DNA of 62,355 bases, taken from assembly GCF_947259555.1 (NCBI RefSeq), contig NZ_CAMYMD010000089.1, positions 1-62,355 on the forward strand, read 5' to 3'. Each line of letters opens with the position of its first letter. Position 1 is the stretch's first letter. Shown here piece after piece: positions 35,711 through 45,092 of the stretch. The translations under genes were made by a program, and so were the position numbers. The stretch is from an uncultured Roseovarius sp. Its GTDB lineage: Bacteria > Pseudomonadota > Alphaproteobacteria > Rhodobacterales > Rhodobacteraceae. The notes beneath the pieces are model-generated. The model saw only the letters and a list, made by a program, of their open reading frames with translations. It did not search any database and was not told the DNA's origin.

Positions 35711-35926
35711 TCAACGCGCGCCGGGTTTCTTGCAGATCGAGCGCATGTGCATTTTCACTGTCACTTCGCTGGCGTCCATGTCGCGGGCGATTTTCTTGTT
35801 GGTCAGCCCGTCCGCCGCGAGACGTAGCAGGATCAGTTCCTTTTCTGACAGATCCGCGCCGTCGCCAGCGGATTTCTCGCCGCTGCCCCGCGCCGCGCCC
35901 GTGGGCACGAAGACCTGCCCCGACAT
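35711..35926 (-). pseudogene. LuxR/NarL-type HTH fragment
   Basis: A 71-residue open frame that contains only a LuxR-type helix-turn-helix: LSEKELILLRLAADGLTNKK then IARDMDASEVTVKMHMRSIC. It stops right after KKPGAR, where intact NarL-family proteins continue for 10-15 residues, and no receiver domain precedes it. It is therefore most likely a remnant of a response regulator, at the edge of the decayed flagellar island. A short functional HTH protein cannot be excluded. Confidence 0.6.
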
Positions 35927-36186
35927 GATCAGTTGAATCCCGCTGTTGAATTATTGCAGCGGCATGGTTTTGGGGATGAGGCCGCGACAGCCCTGCTCAT
36001 TCGCGACGCAGCATCCGGGCGATTGGGCGGCGGGCTGCTCCGGTCCGGCAGGCGAGCGCGCAAGGCATTGGGATCGAGGCTTGGACCAGGGGGGCGAGTG
36101 CGGCCTCGCCCAGCGACTGCAGGCCCACGCCCAGAAAGCAGAGCGTCGAGATCATTTCGCCGGTGGAGGTGCGTCTGCGTGGCATG

Positions 36187-36470
36187 TCAGGTCCTGTCGC
36201 TTGGGCGGCCGAGTTCGTGGAGCCGCAGGTTGCCGGGCAGATCCACTTGGGGTTCGGGCCGCCCTTGTTCGAGGCGCCAGACATGCGCGAGGATCACCGC
36301 GACCGCCTTAGAGAACGTTTCGGGGATCTCGCGCCCGATGGCGCCAGTGAAGTAGAGTGCGCGCCAAGGGGGGCACTTGCAGCGTCATCACCCCGGCGCG
36401 GCGTCCCGGGCGCGGCAAAGAGCGGGGCCGAGATCACGGAGGCCCCGATGCGCAGCATGGCGCGGATCAT
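36187..36470 (-). pseudogene. Remnant of fliR (start) joined to flhB (C-terminus)
   Basis: The minus strand begins with MIRAMLRIGASVISAPLFAAP, which resembles the first FliR membrane region. After a frame change it reads ALYFTGAIGREIPETFSKAV and AVILAHVWRL, the C-terminal tail of FlhB (consensus like GQEIPEELYRAVAEVLAYV), ending at a stop at 36187. Most of both export-gate genes is missing, so an internal deletion joined them. The FlhB part is the more secure assignment. The flanking 35927-36186 and 36471-36610 contain further degenerate minus-strand coding that I cannot name. Confidence 0.6.
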
Positions 36471-36610
36471 CGGTCCGCCTCCGGTGTGGCGGCGAGCGGC
36501 AGGATGCGGTCAGGGGTGAGCAGGTCCACGAGTGAGACGCCTTCTGCAAGGGATGGCTGCGCAATCCCCTGCAGGTTTCGTGCCATGCCTGTGGAGCGGG
36601 TTTGGCTGCG

Positions 36611-36916
36611 TCAGAGCGTCTCAATCCGCTGTTTCGGATCGACGATATCGCCGAAGCGAATGCCGAATTTCTCGCCCACGACGACCACTTCGCCCTTGGC
36701 GATGGGGGGGCCGTTGACGAGAGTGTCGAGCGGGTCGCCCGCCATGCGGTCAAGCTCTACCACCGAGCCTTCGTTGAGGTGCAAGAGGTCTTGCAAGGTG
36801 ATCTGGGTATGGCCCACCTCGACCGTCATACTGACGCGGACATTGGACAGCAGGCCCAGGTCGACGGGGGCGGCCTGTGCGGGCTGTTGCGGGGTGTCGG
36901 GAGTGTCTTCGGTCAT
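36611..36916 (-). CDS. fliN: Flagellar motor switch protein FliN
   Basis: A 101-residue C-ring protein that still reads intact. A Pro/Gln-rich leader is followed by the SpoA/FliN domain: LGLLSNVRVSMTVEVGHTQI, LHLNEGSVVELDRMAGDPLD, LVNGPPIAKGEVVVVGEKFG and IRFGDI. It has a good ribosome site (GGAGACAGG). Its usual partners in the switch (FliM, FliG) are absent or broken here, so it is probably non-functional unless other flagellar genes exist elsewhere. Confidence 0.9.
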   Translation of the reverse strand: MTEDTPDTPQQPAQAAPVDLGLLSNVRVSMTVEVGHTQITLQDLLHLNEGSVVELDRMAGDPLDTLVNGPPIAKGEVVVVGEKFGIRFGDIVDPKQRIETL

Positions 36917-36938
36917 GGTCCTGTCTCCGGGAAATCTG

Positions 36939-37541
36939 TCAGTCGTCGAGTTTGCGGGTCAGTGAGAGGGCCGCGCGCCCGTCCTGCGCGCCCGACTCGC
37001 CATCGAAAAGTGCCGTGCCCTCGAACAGAAGCTGTGGGCGCGGTGCGAGATCCACCTGCACCACCCGAGCCGGGTTGAGACCGACGATATGCGTGAGCGG
37101 CACCGTGGGTTGCGCCCGCCGCGCGGTTGCAAAGCCGCTGATCACGGCGAGCATGTCAGAGCGCAGCGCCATGGCGTGGGTCTCGACATTGGTGATGACG
37201 GTCGCGTCATATTGCGTGGAGATGCCAACCCTGACCTGAAGAAAGCGGCGCGAGCCTTTGAGATTGGTCGTCAGTGCGTCGGCAAACTTGGAATACTGCG
37301 TTTCGAACACCGTGGTCTCAGGCTCTTCCTTGACCATGCGCCTGGGGCCGGTCTCGCCGCTTTCCTGTTCGATGAGGCGCAGCACCTCTTGCGAGGGCGA
37401 AAGCCGCTCGCCGGCATAGTAGGGCCAAGCGCCGAAACCGCCCCCGCCGAGGAGCGCTGTAGCGAGGGGAAAGAGGCTCAGCTTCTTGAGCAATCGGCCC
37501 TTTGGGCGGCCTTGCAGATCAGGGAGGGCGGCGTCGGACAT
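36939..37541 (-). CDS. fliL: Flagellar basal body-associated protein FliL
   Basis: A 200-residue protein with a basic N-terminus, one membrane segment (about 20-42), and a periplasmic domain of FliL type: EETTVFETQYSKFADALTTN-like strand then GSRRFLQVRVGISTQYDATV, and VETHAMALRSDMLAVISGF. The C-terminal 60 residues extend beyond the core. FliL supports the stator at the motor. The frame is open from ATG 37541 and it lies 22 bp before fliN, but neighbours on both sides are decayed. Confidence 0.82.
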   Translation of the reverse strand: MSDAALPDLQGRPKGRLLKKLSLFPLATALLGGGGFGAWPYYAGERLSPSQEVLRLIEQESGETGPRRMVKEEPETTVFETQYSKFADALTTNLKGSRRFLQVRVGISTQYDATVITNVETHAMALRSDMLAVISGFATARRAQPTVPLTHIVGLNPARVVQVDLAPRPQLLFEGTALFDGESGAQDGRAALSLTRKLDD

Positions 37542-37549
37542 GGGAAACC

Positions 37550-37830
37550 TCAGGCTATCAGATTGACGGATGTGGTGGCGCGCGTGGCGGTGCGCGGCGG
37601 TGCGGGATCGGTAATCGCGCGGTAATCGGGCTGTGGTTCTGGCCCGGCAGGGGGGCCGGGGCAGGCTGGCCGGACTGGCCCGGATCGCGCCCGGTGCTGG
37701 CCGACCGGGTGGATTGCGAGCCAAGGTCCAGACCTGCGCGGGTGAGCGCGTCGGCCAGCCGGTGCTGACCCTCGGCCATGGCGGGGGGGCGTGAGCGCAT
37801 CTGGGGCTGTGGTGGGGGCGGCGCTCATGG
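37550..37830 (-). pseudogene. Decayed coding stretch, possibly FliK C-terminus
   Basis: One minus frame reads MAEGQHRLADALTRAGLDLG then a Gln/Ser/Pro-rich tail, which recalls the C-terminal helix-plus-tail of FliK hook-length proteins. A second frame supplies a plausible ending (TTSVNLIA). No continuous frame or start is visible. The assignment is tentative; position between fliG and fliL remnants supports a flagellar origin. Confidence 0.3.
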
Positions 37831-38199
37831 ATCAGACCATCTCTTTGCCGCCGCGCCCGGCCAGCGTGATGCTGCCCTCGTCCGAGAGGCGGCGGGCGAT
37901 GGTGAGATCTGTTTCTGCGCGTCCTGCACCTGGCTCAGTCGCACCGGGCCCATGGCCTCCATCTCGTCCATGATATTGGCGGCGGCGCGTTGCGACACAC
38001 AGCCCAACAGCTTGTCGCGCAGATTGGCGGCGGCCCCCTTGAGGGCCAGCACGAGCGTCTCGGTCTCGATCTCTCGCAGCACGGTCTGCAGGGCGCGTTC
38101 GTCCGATTTGATGGCACCGGATATTTCGGTCAATCTCTTCTTTCCTTCGATCGCCGACCTCAAGACATTCGAAATGAAGCATGGCGGGTTCATCGCCAC
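37830..38199 (-). pseudogene. fliG: fliG remnant (C-terminal third, frameshifted)
   Basis: The minus strand encodes FliG C-terminal sequence: SDERALQTVLREIETETLVL, ALKGAAANLRDKLLGCVSQ and RAAANIMDEMEAMGPVRLSQ, then QDAQKQI. A frameshift near 37910 follows, because the normal FliG ending (IARRLSDEGSITLAGRGGKE) continues in another frame. The first two-thirds of the gene are absent. The rotor protein is therefore lost. Confidence 0.8.
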
Positions 38200-38429
38200 G
38201 ATGAAAAAAGACCTTTCTGTTTCGATCGACGGGGTTTGACGGGGCCTGCATCTTCAATTTCGAGGGCAATGACGAGTATGCGGCCTGACGGCGCGCGCCG
38301 GGTTGGAACGGGGCTTGCAACGTAGCGTCCAATGACTGGCGCCCGTCATGGGTGTTTTTGAAAGATCGTGAAAAGATGGCTATTGCATATCCTCCAAGAC
38401 CGGCCTTGCCGGGAGGCCTCACATGAGTG

Positions 38430-39830
38430 CCCGTCCGGAACGGAACGCCGAAGCGTCATCGGGCGGTGCGCTCTTGCGCGTGTCGTCGATCAGGCCGGGT
38501 TCGAGGCCGCGTGGCCTGGGTTCTTTTCTCGCGCAAGAGCGGTTCGTATAGCGTGTGCAGTTCGGCGAGCAGGCCCGCTGTCATATCGACCAATTCTGTG
38601 TCCAACGGATCGCGCTGCGCCAACAGCATCGTTTCGGCCTATGACAGGGTCTCGGACAGGTCTGCAAACCCCATGATACCGGCCGATCCGGCGGCCTTGT
38701 GGACGATTTCGGCTTTTTCCTTGTCGGCAATTGCCTCGGCTCGAAGCGCGGTGATCGTTTGCTGTGCATCGCTGAAGGTGGTCTGCGCGAGCCGGATCGC
38801 AGTGGTTTCACCCACTCATTCGCACAGAGTGCCGAATGCGCTCCCGGTCTTTGCTTCGATCAAGGCGGTCACGGCGATGATGACAGCCGCAGCGGATGGC
38901 CCACCCGAGGCGCGAATGGCGGCTGAGGCGGTCGATCCGTCCATCACTGGCATGGAAAAATGGAACCGACTGCCCACGCCGGGCTCACTCTCGACAGAGA
39001 GCGTGCCCCTTGCCGTTCGATCGCAAGCTTGGCGATCGGCAGCCCCTCCACACGGTAAAGATGGAACGGGCCGGTGATGACCAGTTCTACCCGGTTAGAG
39101 GATTTTTGCGCCAGCGGCTGCAACTCGTCGACGATGTCGGCGGCAATACTGGCAGGCTGGAAATATTCCGGGGTCTCGCAGCTCTCGCCCAGGCGGGTGA
39201 GCTCCAGCACGTCATCGACTTGCATCAAAGCCCGTGCGCTGCAACCGCGGGCGGTCTTGAGTACCGCGCGGTTGCCATGGCTTAGTCTCGATTCCTCGAT
39301 TCCTCGATCAACCCGAGCGAGGCCATCAGGCCGTGCAGCGGCGTCCGCATCTCGTGGGTCTTAGTGGCAAGCAACATGCTCTTGGCCTGTGTCTGTTGCG
39401 AAATTGGCATGCGACGCTGCGTGGAGGCAAAATATCCAGGCGGCTGTATAAAATGTCGAATTCCTGCTTGATCTGGTGGAATGTCGCAAGATCGACTGGT
39501 CTGGTCACATCCGGGCGCAGAAAAAGTGCCGCGCCATCCAGCACGCGCAGCAAACCCTGATGGTCCACATCAAGTTGAGACACGACCCAACCACTATTGT
39601 CACCGCTGGCGGAATGGATCGCCTCAAGCCTTTGCTTGAATGCCATCGCATTGATCAGAAGCGCGGTGTTTGCGACCAACATCAGAAGCAGAAATATTTG
39701 CGCCGACAGCCGCCTTGTCGGATTCACCACCTTCCCGGTGGGCGCGCCGGAGGGCGAAGCACGGTTCACGATCAGTCGTTCAAGACGTCGATCCGCTCGA
39801 CCTGCCAGACGCTCAGCGCGAAAACTTCCT
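38430..39830 (-). pseudogene. Broken hybrid sensor histidine kinase with Hpt domain
   Basis: Minus-strand pieces follow domain order. First comes a membrane segment (AQIFLLLMLVANTALLINAM) with a sensor stretch, then after a frame change the H-box (ATKTHEMRTPLHGLMASLG). A dimerisation/ATPase-like part follows (MQVDDVLELTRLGESCETPE), and finally an Hpt domain (IADKEKAEIVHKAAGSAGIM) interrupted by a TAG at about 38640, with recognisable coding continuing after it. Several frame changes separate the parts, and the receiver and catalytic N/G boxes are not recognisable. It overlaps the start of the molybdopterin-fold gene's 3' end. Confidence 0.72.
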
Positions 39831-40260
39831 CGCTTTGAAACTCGGTGTTCTGATCGAACGGAAAGATCACCCAAAGCGGGCCCTTCTGGCGCACGGAGAA
39901 GCGTTCACCGTCGATCCGGTTGGCGAGGATCGGGGTGTCTTGCGCGATCTTCTCAACGGGAAATTCGACACTGTAGTCGTTGATCGCAAAGATCCGCAGG
40001 GGTGCCGGGTTGGCGCCTGCTGCATCAAGCACGGCTTGCAGGGACGGACCGGAGAATGTCCGAACCGCGTCGGTCCAGATCGTCTCGGTCGCAAAATTCT
40101 GCTGTGTCAGTGCCAAAAGATCAGCATCGCTGAAATGTGTGGACGTACCGCGTGCGGTGTCATTGACCGTCAATATAGTGTCGCTGCTCTGCGCCAAGAC
40201 CGGTTGGGAACCGATCAGGCCGGCGGCCACTGAGGCAATGAGGAAATCTCTGCGCTGCAT
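39772..40260 (-). CDS. Exported protein with molybdopterin-oxidoreductase-like fold
   Basis: A 162-residue protein with a twin-arginine-like leader (MQRRDFLIASVAAGLIGSQP), cleaved near VLA-QSS. The rest follows the SUOX/molybdopterin-binding domain pattern found in small periplasmic proteins: TWTD-like IWTDAVRTFSGPSLQAVLDA, FAINDYSVEFPVEKIAQDTP and GPLWVIFPFDQN. No cofactor Cys is present, so it is likely a non-enzymatic sensor-type homologue. It is next to the broken kinase gene and reads fully open, unlike most neighbours. Confidence 0.78.
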   Translation of the reverse strand: MQRRDFLIASVAAGLIGSQPVLAQSSDTILTVNDTARGTSTHFSDADLLALTQQNFATETIWTDAVRTFSGPSLQAVLDAAGANPAPLRIFAINDYSVEFPVEKIAQDTPILANRIDGERFSVRQKGPLWVIFPFDQNTEFQSEEVFALSVWQVERIDVLND

Positions 40261-40540
40261 CACAAGTACTCTTTCAAGTTGTAGACAAGGGGTATGACCG
40301 CGACGTGATATCAGAGTTTTGGTCAAGGTCGACAGAATCTACAGCGCAAAGACTATCTAAAGATAGTTAAGTCGCCGCAATCCTCAACGCTAAAGCAAAG
40401 CGCGGGTGCGGACCCCCATGAAATACCTGTGCCATAGTGTGTCGATACACCAAGATTTTCGGGTTTATACCAACGGCCTTGGTCCGTGACACGCGGGGGA
40501 TTCCCTTCGCCTCGCCACTGTGTTTCCTTTCCATTGATGA

Positions 40541-40981
40541 ATGGAGGTGTCGATGGCGATTGCGATCACACGAACGGATTTGTCGGCGCGTGAGCTTGGG
40601 GTTGCGGTGGCAAAGGTAACGGCTGCCCTATCCGAAGCGGAGCAAGCCAAGCCACAGGAGATCTGGTTCCAGGATGAAGCCCGGGTCGGCCAGCAAGGCA
40701 CGCTCACCCGGACCTGGGCCGAGTGGGGCACCCGCCCCCGCGCACCCCGCGACGCCCGGGCCTACCTCGGCGCCAACCGCCTCGTCATTTCCGTGTTCGA
40801 AACCTACGAGGACATCTTGGCACGATGCTGCGATGCCTGGAACGCCTTCGCAAACGACATCGCAACCGTGCGCTCGATTACCACCCGAGAATACGCCAAA
40901 GCGGTGGCAGATCTTCAGGCACAGCTTGAGGCTCTGGAAGGCGTGAACGACACGCTTGCGGCTATTGGTCCGGCGCAGTAG
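40541..40981 (+). mobile_element. IS630-family transposase remnant, internally deleted
   Basis: A 146-residue frame joins the start of an IS630 transposase (MAIAITRTDLSARELGVAVA) directly to its catalytic part: EIWFQDEARVGQQGTLTRTW carries a DE pair, and ANRLVISVFETYEDILARCC with ITTREYAK matches the usual C-terminus. About half the expected 300-plus residues are missing in two places, including the central catalytic block. The reading frame then runs into unrelated coiled-coil-like sequence. Clear terminal repeats were not found. It lies where flhA is cut off. Confidence 0.75.
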
Positions 40982-41276
40982 GCGAGCTTTCAGGGGTTTC
41001 GGGCCATGCTGGAGGCGGACTTCGCCGAAATGCGTGAGACAAGGGCTGAGGCCGCGCAACCAGATACGACCTCGGCGACCACCTCGCAGATGCGGCGCAG
41101 CCTGTTCGAAGCCATGCAAGAGGCTCACTCCGAAACGCGTGCAACTTTTGGATCCGGTTTGTCGGACCTGCAGCTTGCCTTGACACGGATGCTAACTGAC
41201 CGGCCCCGCAACGTCCGAGCCTCAGGCAAAAGCCAGCCCACAATCGCGCAAGCCGGACACGGTTCGGCGGCATGGG

Positions 41277-42666
41277 CATAGAGCATCTGGCTCAGATGCG
41301 TTGCGATCACCGACTCCGGCTCGACCACGACATAGTCGTTGGCCTCAGGCTGTTGATGCGGCTGAATCCAGACCGCATCCATCCCAAAGGACGGGTCCTT
41401 GACCTCGACGCCGCGCAGCTTGCGGGGCGTCGCTCCGCCGGGCAAGGCCAGTCTGCGATCAGGATAGGCGATGTCCTCGGCCACCACGGCCCGCCGGATG
41501 CGGTTATGGTAGGTATTGGCGGGCAGGCCCATATCGTTGCGGATGCGCACGCCGGGGATCACAAAGCCCATGGCGGTCGAGACATCGCGCCTTATGCCGG
41601 TGATCCGCGACACCAGCGCGCCGCCGGAGGTTTCCTCGATCAGCGGGATGAGGCCAAAGCTGATCTGTATTGCAAAAGGTGCGTAATCCGTCACCTCTTC
41701 GGCGGTGATCGCGCCCTTGTTCGAGGGTGGTTCGGTGGAGGGTTGTGCGCCGAGGATGGCGCGGGCAGGGCGGGCGCCTGTCCCGGCGTTGGGGTGGCGT
41801 GCCCTAGGCCGCCTGGTTGCGCGTGACCCATGCCACCGCGCCCGCCGCGACGATGAACAGCAGGTTGGGCATGCCCGGGATCAGCCCCATGATCGCCAGC
41901 ACCGCCGCGACCGGCGCCCAGGCCCGGTGCAGCCCGATCTGCGATCCGATATGCCCGGCCATGTTCTGGGCCGAGGCGACGCGGGTCACGATCACCGCCG
42001 TGGCGATGAACAGCAGCAGCGAGGGGATCTGCGCCACAAGGCCACCGCCGATGGACAAGAGCACATAGGTTTCCGCCGCCGCCCCGAATGACAGGCCATG
42101 CTGCGAGGTGCCGATGACTACACCGCCGAGAATGTTGGCCAGCAGGATCAGGATACCGGCGATGGTATCGCCTTTGACGAATTTCGAGGCCCCCTCCATT
42201 GCGCCGTAGAAACCGACCTCTTCGCCCACTTCGGCGTGGCGGGCGCGGGCCTGTTTGGGGGTCAGCAGCCCGGCATTGAGATCGGCGTCGATGGCCATCT
42301 GCTTGCCCGGCATCGCGTCGAGGGTGAAGCGCGCCGATACGTCCGAGACGCGGCCCGCGCCCCTGCGGTGTGGCCGCCCTCGTGTCTGTCGGTCAGCACG
42401 ATCCGGGTCGAGGCCACGTTGAGCGCAAGCCGCAGCACCGTGGCGATCAGAAGCATCGAGGGAAAGGACGAGAAATCGAGCGGGCGATAGCTGTAGAGCG
42501 CGACCATCAGAACCAGAAGCGACAGCAGGATGTTGAACACAAAGAAGATGTCGAGCAGCGTGAGCCGCAGCGGCAACACCATCATCGCCACAACGGCGAG
42601 GATGCCCACCGGCAGCAGGCTTGCCCCCAGTTGGGGCCGGTTCGTGGCCGGGCTGAGCGCGGCTAT
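41277..42666 (-). pseudogene. flhA: flhA pseudogene (truncated, frameshifted)
   Basis: Three minus-strand frames give FlhA in order. The N-terminal membrane part is GILAVVAMMVLPLRLTLLDI and LVALYSYRPLDFSSFPSMLL. The loop with LTPKQARARHAEVGEEVGFY and GASKFVKGDTIAGILILLAN follows, and then the cytoplasmic start FGLIPLIEETSGGALVSRIT and AVVAEDIAYPDRRLALPGGA. Frame breaks lie near 42340 and 41810. The likely start codon is now ATA (42664-42666). Homology stops at HLSQMLYAHAAE, so the last 200 or so residues are gone at the junction near 41277. Confidence 0.85.
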
Positions 42667-42810
42667 GTGTCGTCCTCTCGTCAGGTCTCTACGGGTATTT
42701 TCCTGCAAGCCGCGTGCCATTCTCGGGCCTGCGCGATGGCGAGGCTGGCACAAGGTTTGCAGGGCAGGGCGTGACGCGTTTTCACGCCTGCCCGATGCAA
42801 AGAGGGCCCT

Positions 42811-43326
42811 ATGCCAATCCCATCCTGCCGTTCTGCACTTTTGTTCCTGATGATCCTGCCGCTCGGGGTCTGCATGTCCGCGCCGCGCGCCGTCGACGCC
42901 TTGCCCGAGGACGCCAGCCCCCGCACCGAGGCGGTGGCCAAGCTCAAGGACGGGCTGACCGACGATCCGGTTGTCTCCGCGCCCGCAGTGCCGGTGGTTC
43001 AGTTCACCGGGCTGGGCCTGTCGCAAGTGTCCAAGTAGCCGGGCGCCTCGACCAATGCGAAACGGCTGAAGGCCATTCGCGCCGCCCGGATGGAGACGCT
43101 GCGCGACCTGACCGAGCAGATCCATGGCATCCGGATCAATTCGGAGACCGTGTTGCGCGATCAGGTTCTGCGCAGCGACAGCGTGCGCGGGCTGGTCGAG
43201 GGTGAAATTCGCGGCGTGCGGACCTTGCGGGTCACGTCCAAGGGCGGCGTTTCCTTCGAGGTGGTGATGGCGCTTGATCCCGATACGGTCGCCTATATCC
43301 GGCGTGCCGCGCGGCAGGGGGCTGAG
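42811..43326 (+). pseudogene. LPP20-type flagellar-locus lipoprotein gene with nonsense codon
   Basis: The frame starts with an export signal (MPIPSCRSALLFLMILPLGV) and continues into VVQFTGLGLSQVSK. It hits TAG at 43036-43038, then continues in the same frame as PGASTNAKRLKAIRAARMET, LTEQIHGIRINSETVLRD and SFEVVMALDPDTVAYIRR, typical of LPP20-family proteins near flagellar genes. The TAG probably replaced CAG by a C-to-T change. No stop separates it from the next gene, whose ATG at 43327 is in the same frame. Confidence 0.72.
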
Positions 43327-44103
43327 ATGCGTTGGCGTGCCATCCTGTTCATGCTGGCGCTTGGCCCAGTGCCGGCTGCGATTGGCGAGGCGCTGGTTAC
43401 GGCGGCCGTGGCGGGCGGGGCCAGCCGGCGCGGGCATACCGTCATGGACAAGGGCCGGACCACCGCCGATCTGTCGATCCTGCGGCCAACGGGGCGGGTG
43501 CTGTCGCATCGCGTGCTCTCTGCCGAACTACTGGAGGGGCAATGGCGCGTGCGAGTCGCCGCGCAGGTCGGGTCGGTGTCAGCGGGGGCCTGTGCTGCGC
43601 GTCGCCGCCTGACGATCAGCGCGACACTGCCGGTGGTGCGCGTGTCAACCAAGGTGTTCGCGTGGGCCGAGCCTATGGCGCAAAGCGTGGCGCATGATTT
43701 TATCGATACGTTGCACCGCCATCCCGATGCCGGCCTCGACAGTATTGCGTCAGCTGCATCCGGACCGGTTGCCGCAGCGCTGGATTATGCGGCACTGACA
43801 CGCGGCCGCGCCGAGCCTGCGGTTGGAGATCATCGTCTTCGCCCAAGCATCGTCATTGAGGCCGCGGGCAAGGGCGTGCGTTTGACCCTCACCCTCGCGC
43901 TGCGCGGTCCCGATGGTCAAAGGCGGCGTCATGGCCTGACTTGCGCAAGCCTCGCCTTTGTCGACGACCCGAATGACCGGTTCGACCTTTTGGATATGGC
44001 CGAACCGGGCAATCGCCATGTCACCCTGCGCCCGCTTGACCCGACACGTCACGCGCAGAGTTTCGAGGGCCTTCTGGTCTATTTCCTGGAGGCCGGGCTG
44101 TGA
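43327..44103 (+). CDS. Putative flagellar assembly protein T-like exported protein
   Basis: A 258-residue frame from ATG 43327 with a signal peptide (about 1-19, ending IGEA). It has a middle domain ELLEGQWRVRVAAQVG and a C-terminal domain ending FEGLLVYFLEAGL. Its position between the LPP20-type gene and flgA, and the internal pattern, fit the FlgT-like proteins of Rhodobacterales flagellar loci, but the match is not decisive. The frame is open although both neighbours are broken. Its stop overlaps the GTG of flgA. Confidence 0.5.
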   Translation: MRWRAILFMLALGPVPAAIGEALVTAAVAGGASRRGHTVMDKGRTTADLSILRPTGRVLSHRVLSAELLEGQWRVRVAAQVGSVSAGACAARRRLTISATLPVVRVSTKVFAWAEPMAQSVAHDFIDTLHRHPDAGLDSIASAASGPVAAALDYAALTRGRAEPAVGDHRLRPSIVIEAAGKGVRLTLTLALRGPDGQRRRHGLTCASLAFVDDPNDRFDLLDMAEPGNRHVTLRPLDPTRHAQSFEGLLVYFLEAGL

Positions 44104-44772
44104 TCCGGCTCGCGGCCCCTCTTTTGACCGCGCCGCTGGACGGAGGCCGCGTGCAGGCGCTTGTCGAGCAGCCGCTCAGAGCGGCCGGGCAGGGGGCATG
44201 CGGTGATTTCAACGCATCGCGGGTTTCCCCGCCCTGCCCGAAGCCGCCGTCGGTTGGACTCGAGCGCGGTGGTTGGCAGGCGGTGCGGCTCAGTTGCGCC
44301 GAGGCGGGCTGGCACCGCGTCATCCGCATTCGAGACGGGCAGGGCGGGGCCGCGCATCGGCAGCGCGGGGCGCGAGATTGCGCAGACCCGGGCGTTGGTG
44401 CTGGTCGAGAGCCTGCCGCGTGGTACTGTCCTCAATACCGCCCATCTGGAGCGTGCCGATATTCCGGTCACCGGTCAGGGCGATCTGGTGGTGGCGCGCG
44501 AGAGTGCCATCGGACGCCGGCTCAAGGTTCATCTGGGGGCGGGGCAGGCGCCGCTCGGGAGGTATCTGGACCATGACTGGCCGGTCAATAAAGGCGCGCC
44601 GGTGACTATCGCGGGCGGCAAGGGGCCTATTCGCATAGAAACCGCCGGTGTCGCGCTGGAGCCGGGGCAGTTGGGGCAGGCCATCCAGGTCACCAATGCG
44701 CGCAGCGGCCAGCTTGTGCACGCCATCGTCACGGGGCTGAATAAAGTGACTGCGCGGCCAAACATTCGCTGA
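44100..44772 (+). pseudogene. flgA: flgA pseudogene (frameshifted)
   Basis: The gene for the P-ring assembly chaperone FlgA is split. The N-terminal part reads from GTG 44100 to about 44345 (QAVRLSCAEAGWHRVIRIRD). The C-terminal part reads in another frame: VLVESLPRGTVLNTAHLERA, ARESAIGRRLKVHLGAGQAP and ALEPGQLGQAIQVTNARSGQ, with a normal end. One indel around 44340-44355 would explain it. A sequencing error is possible, but the neighbours are also damaged. Confidence 0.75.
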
Positions 44773-44831
44773 CCCCGTGTCGTTCTAAAAAATAACCATG
44801 CCGTCCGTCGGCACAAAACCGGAGACTTCAG

Positions 44832-45029
44832 ATGGTTGATTCGATCAAGTCATCCAATGTCGCCAAACTGCGGCCTCAGCCGGTGCAGACCGATGGCACC
44901 GCGGGCCCGCCCTTTGACGCGGCTCGCGTGACGCGTATCAAACAGGCGGTGGCCGAGGACCAATACCCGGTTGATGCGCAGCGTATCACCGATAGCATCT
45001 TTCAGGACTACAGCGCATTGATGCGCTAG
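44832..45029 (+). CDS. flgM: FlgM-like anti-sigma-28 factor
   Basis: A 65-residue protein with the FlgM C-terminal pattern: DAARVTRIKQAVAEDQYPVD then AQRITDSIFQDY, the region that holds the flagellar sigma factor. It has a GGAGA ribosome site. It follows flgA by 59 bp. It is short but within the range for alphaproteobacterial FlgM, and reads intact. With the flagellar genes decaying around it, its target sigma factor may also be gone. Confidence 0.78.
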   Translation: MVDSIKSSNVAKLRPQPVQTDGTAGPPFDAARVTRIKQAVAEDQYPVDAQRITDSIFQDYSALMR

Positions 45030-45092
45030 GGTCAGGTCAGCATGCCATAACCGCACACCAACGGTGGGGTCACAGGGTGACGAGAATGAAAG

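Noticed and set aside
35711..45029. A non-flagellar type III secretion system
   Set aside because: fliN, fliL, flgA and flgM are flagellum-specific, so the FlhA and FlhB remnants are flagellar.
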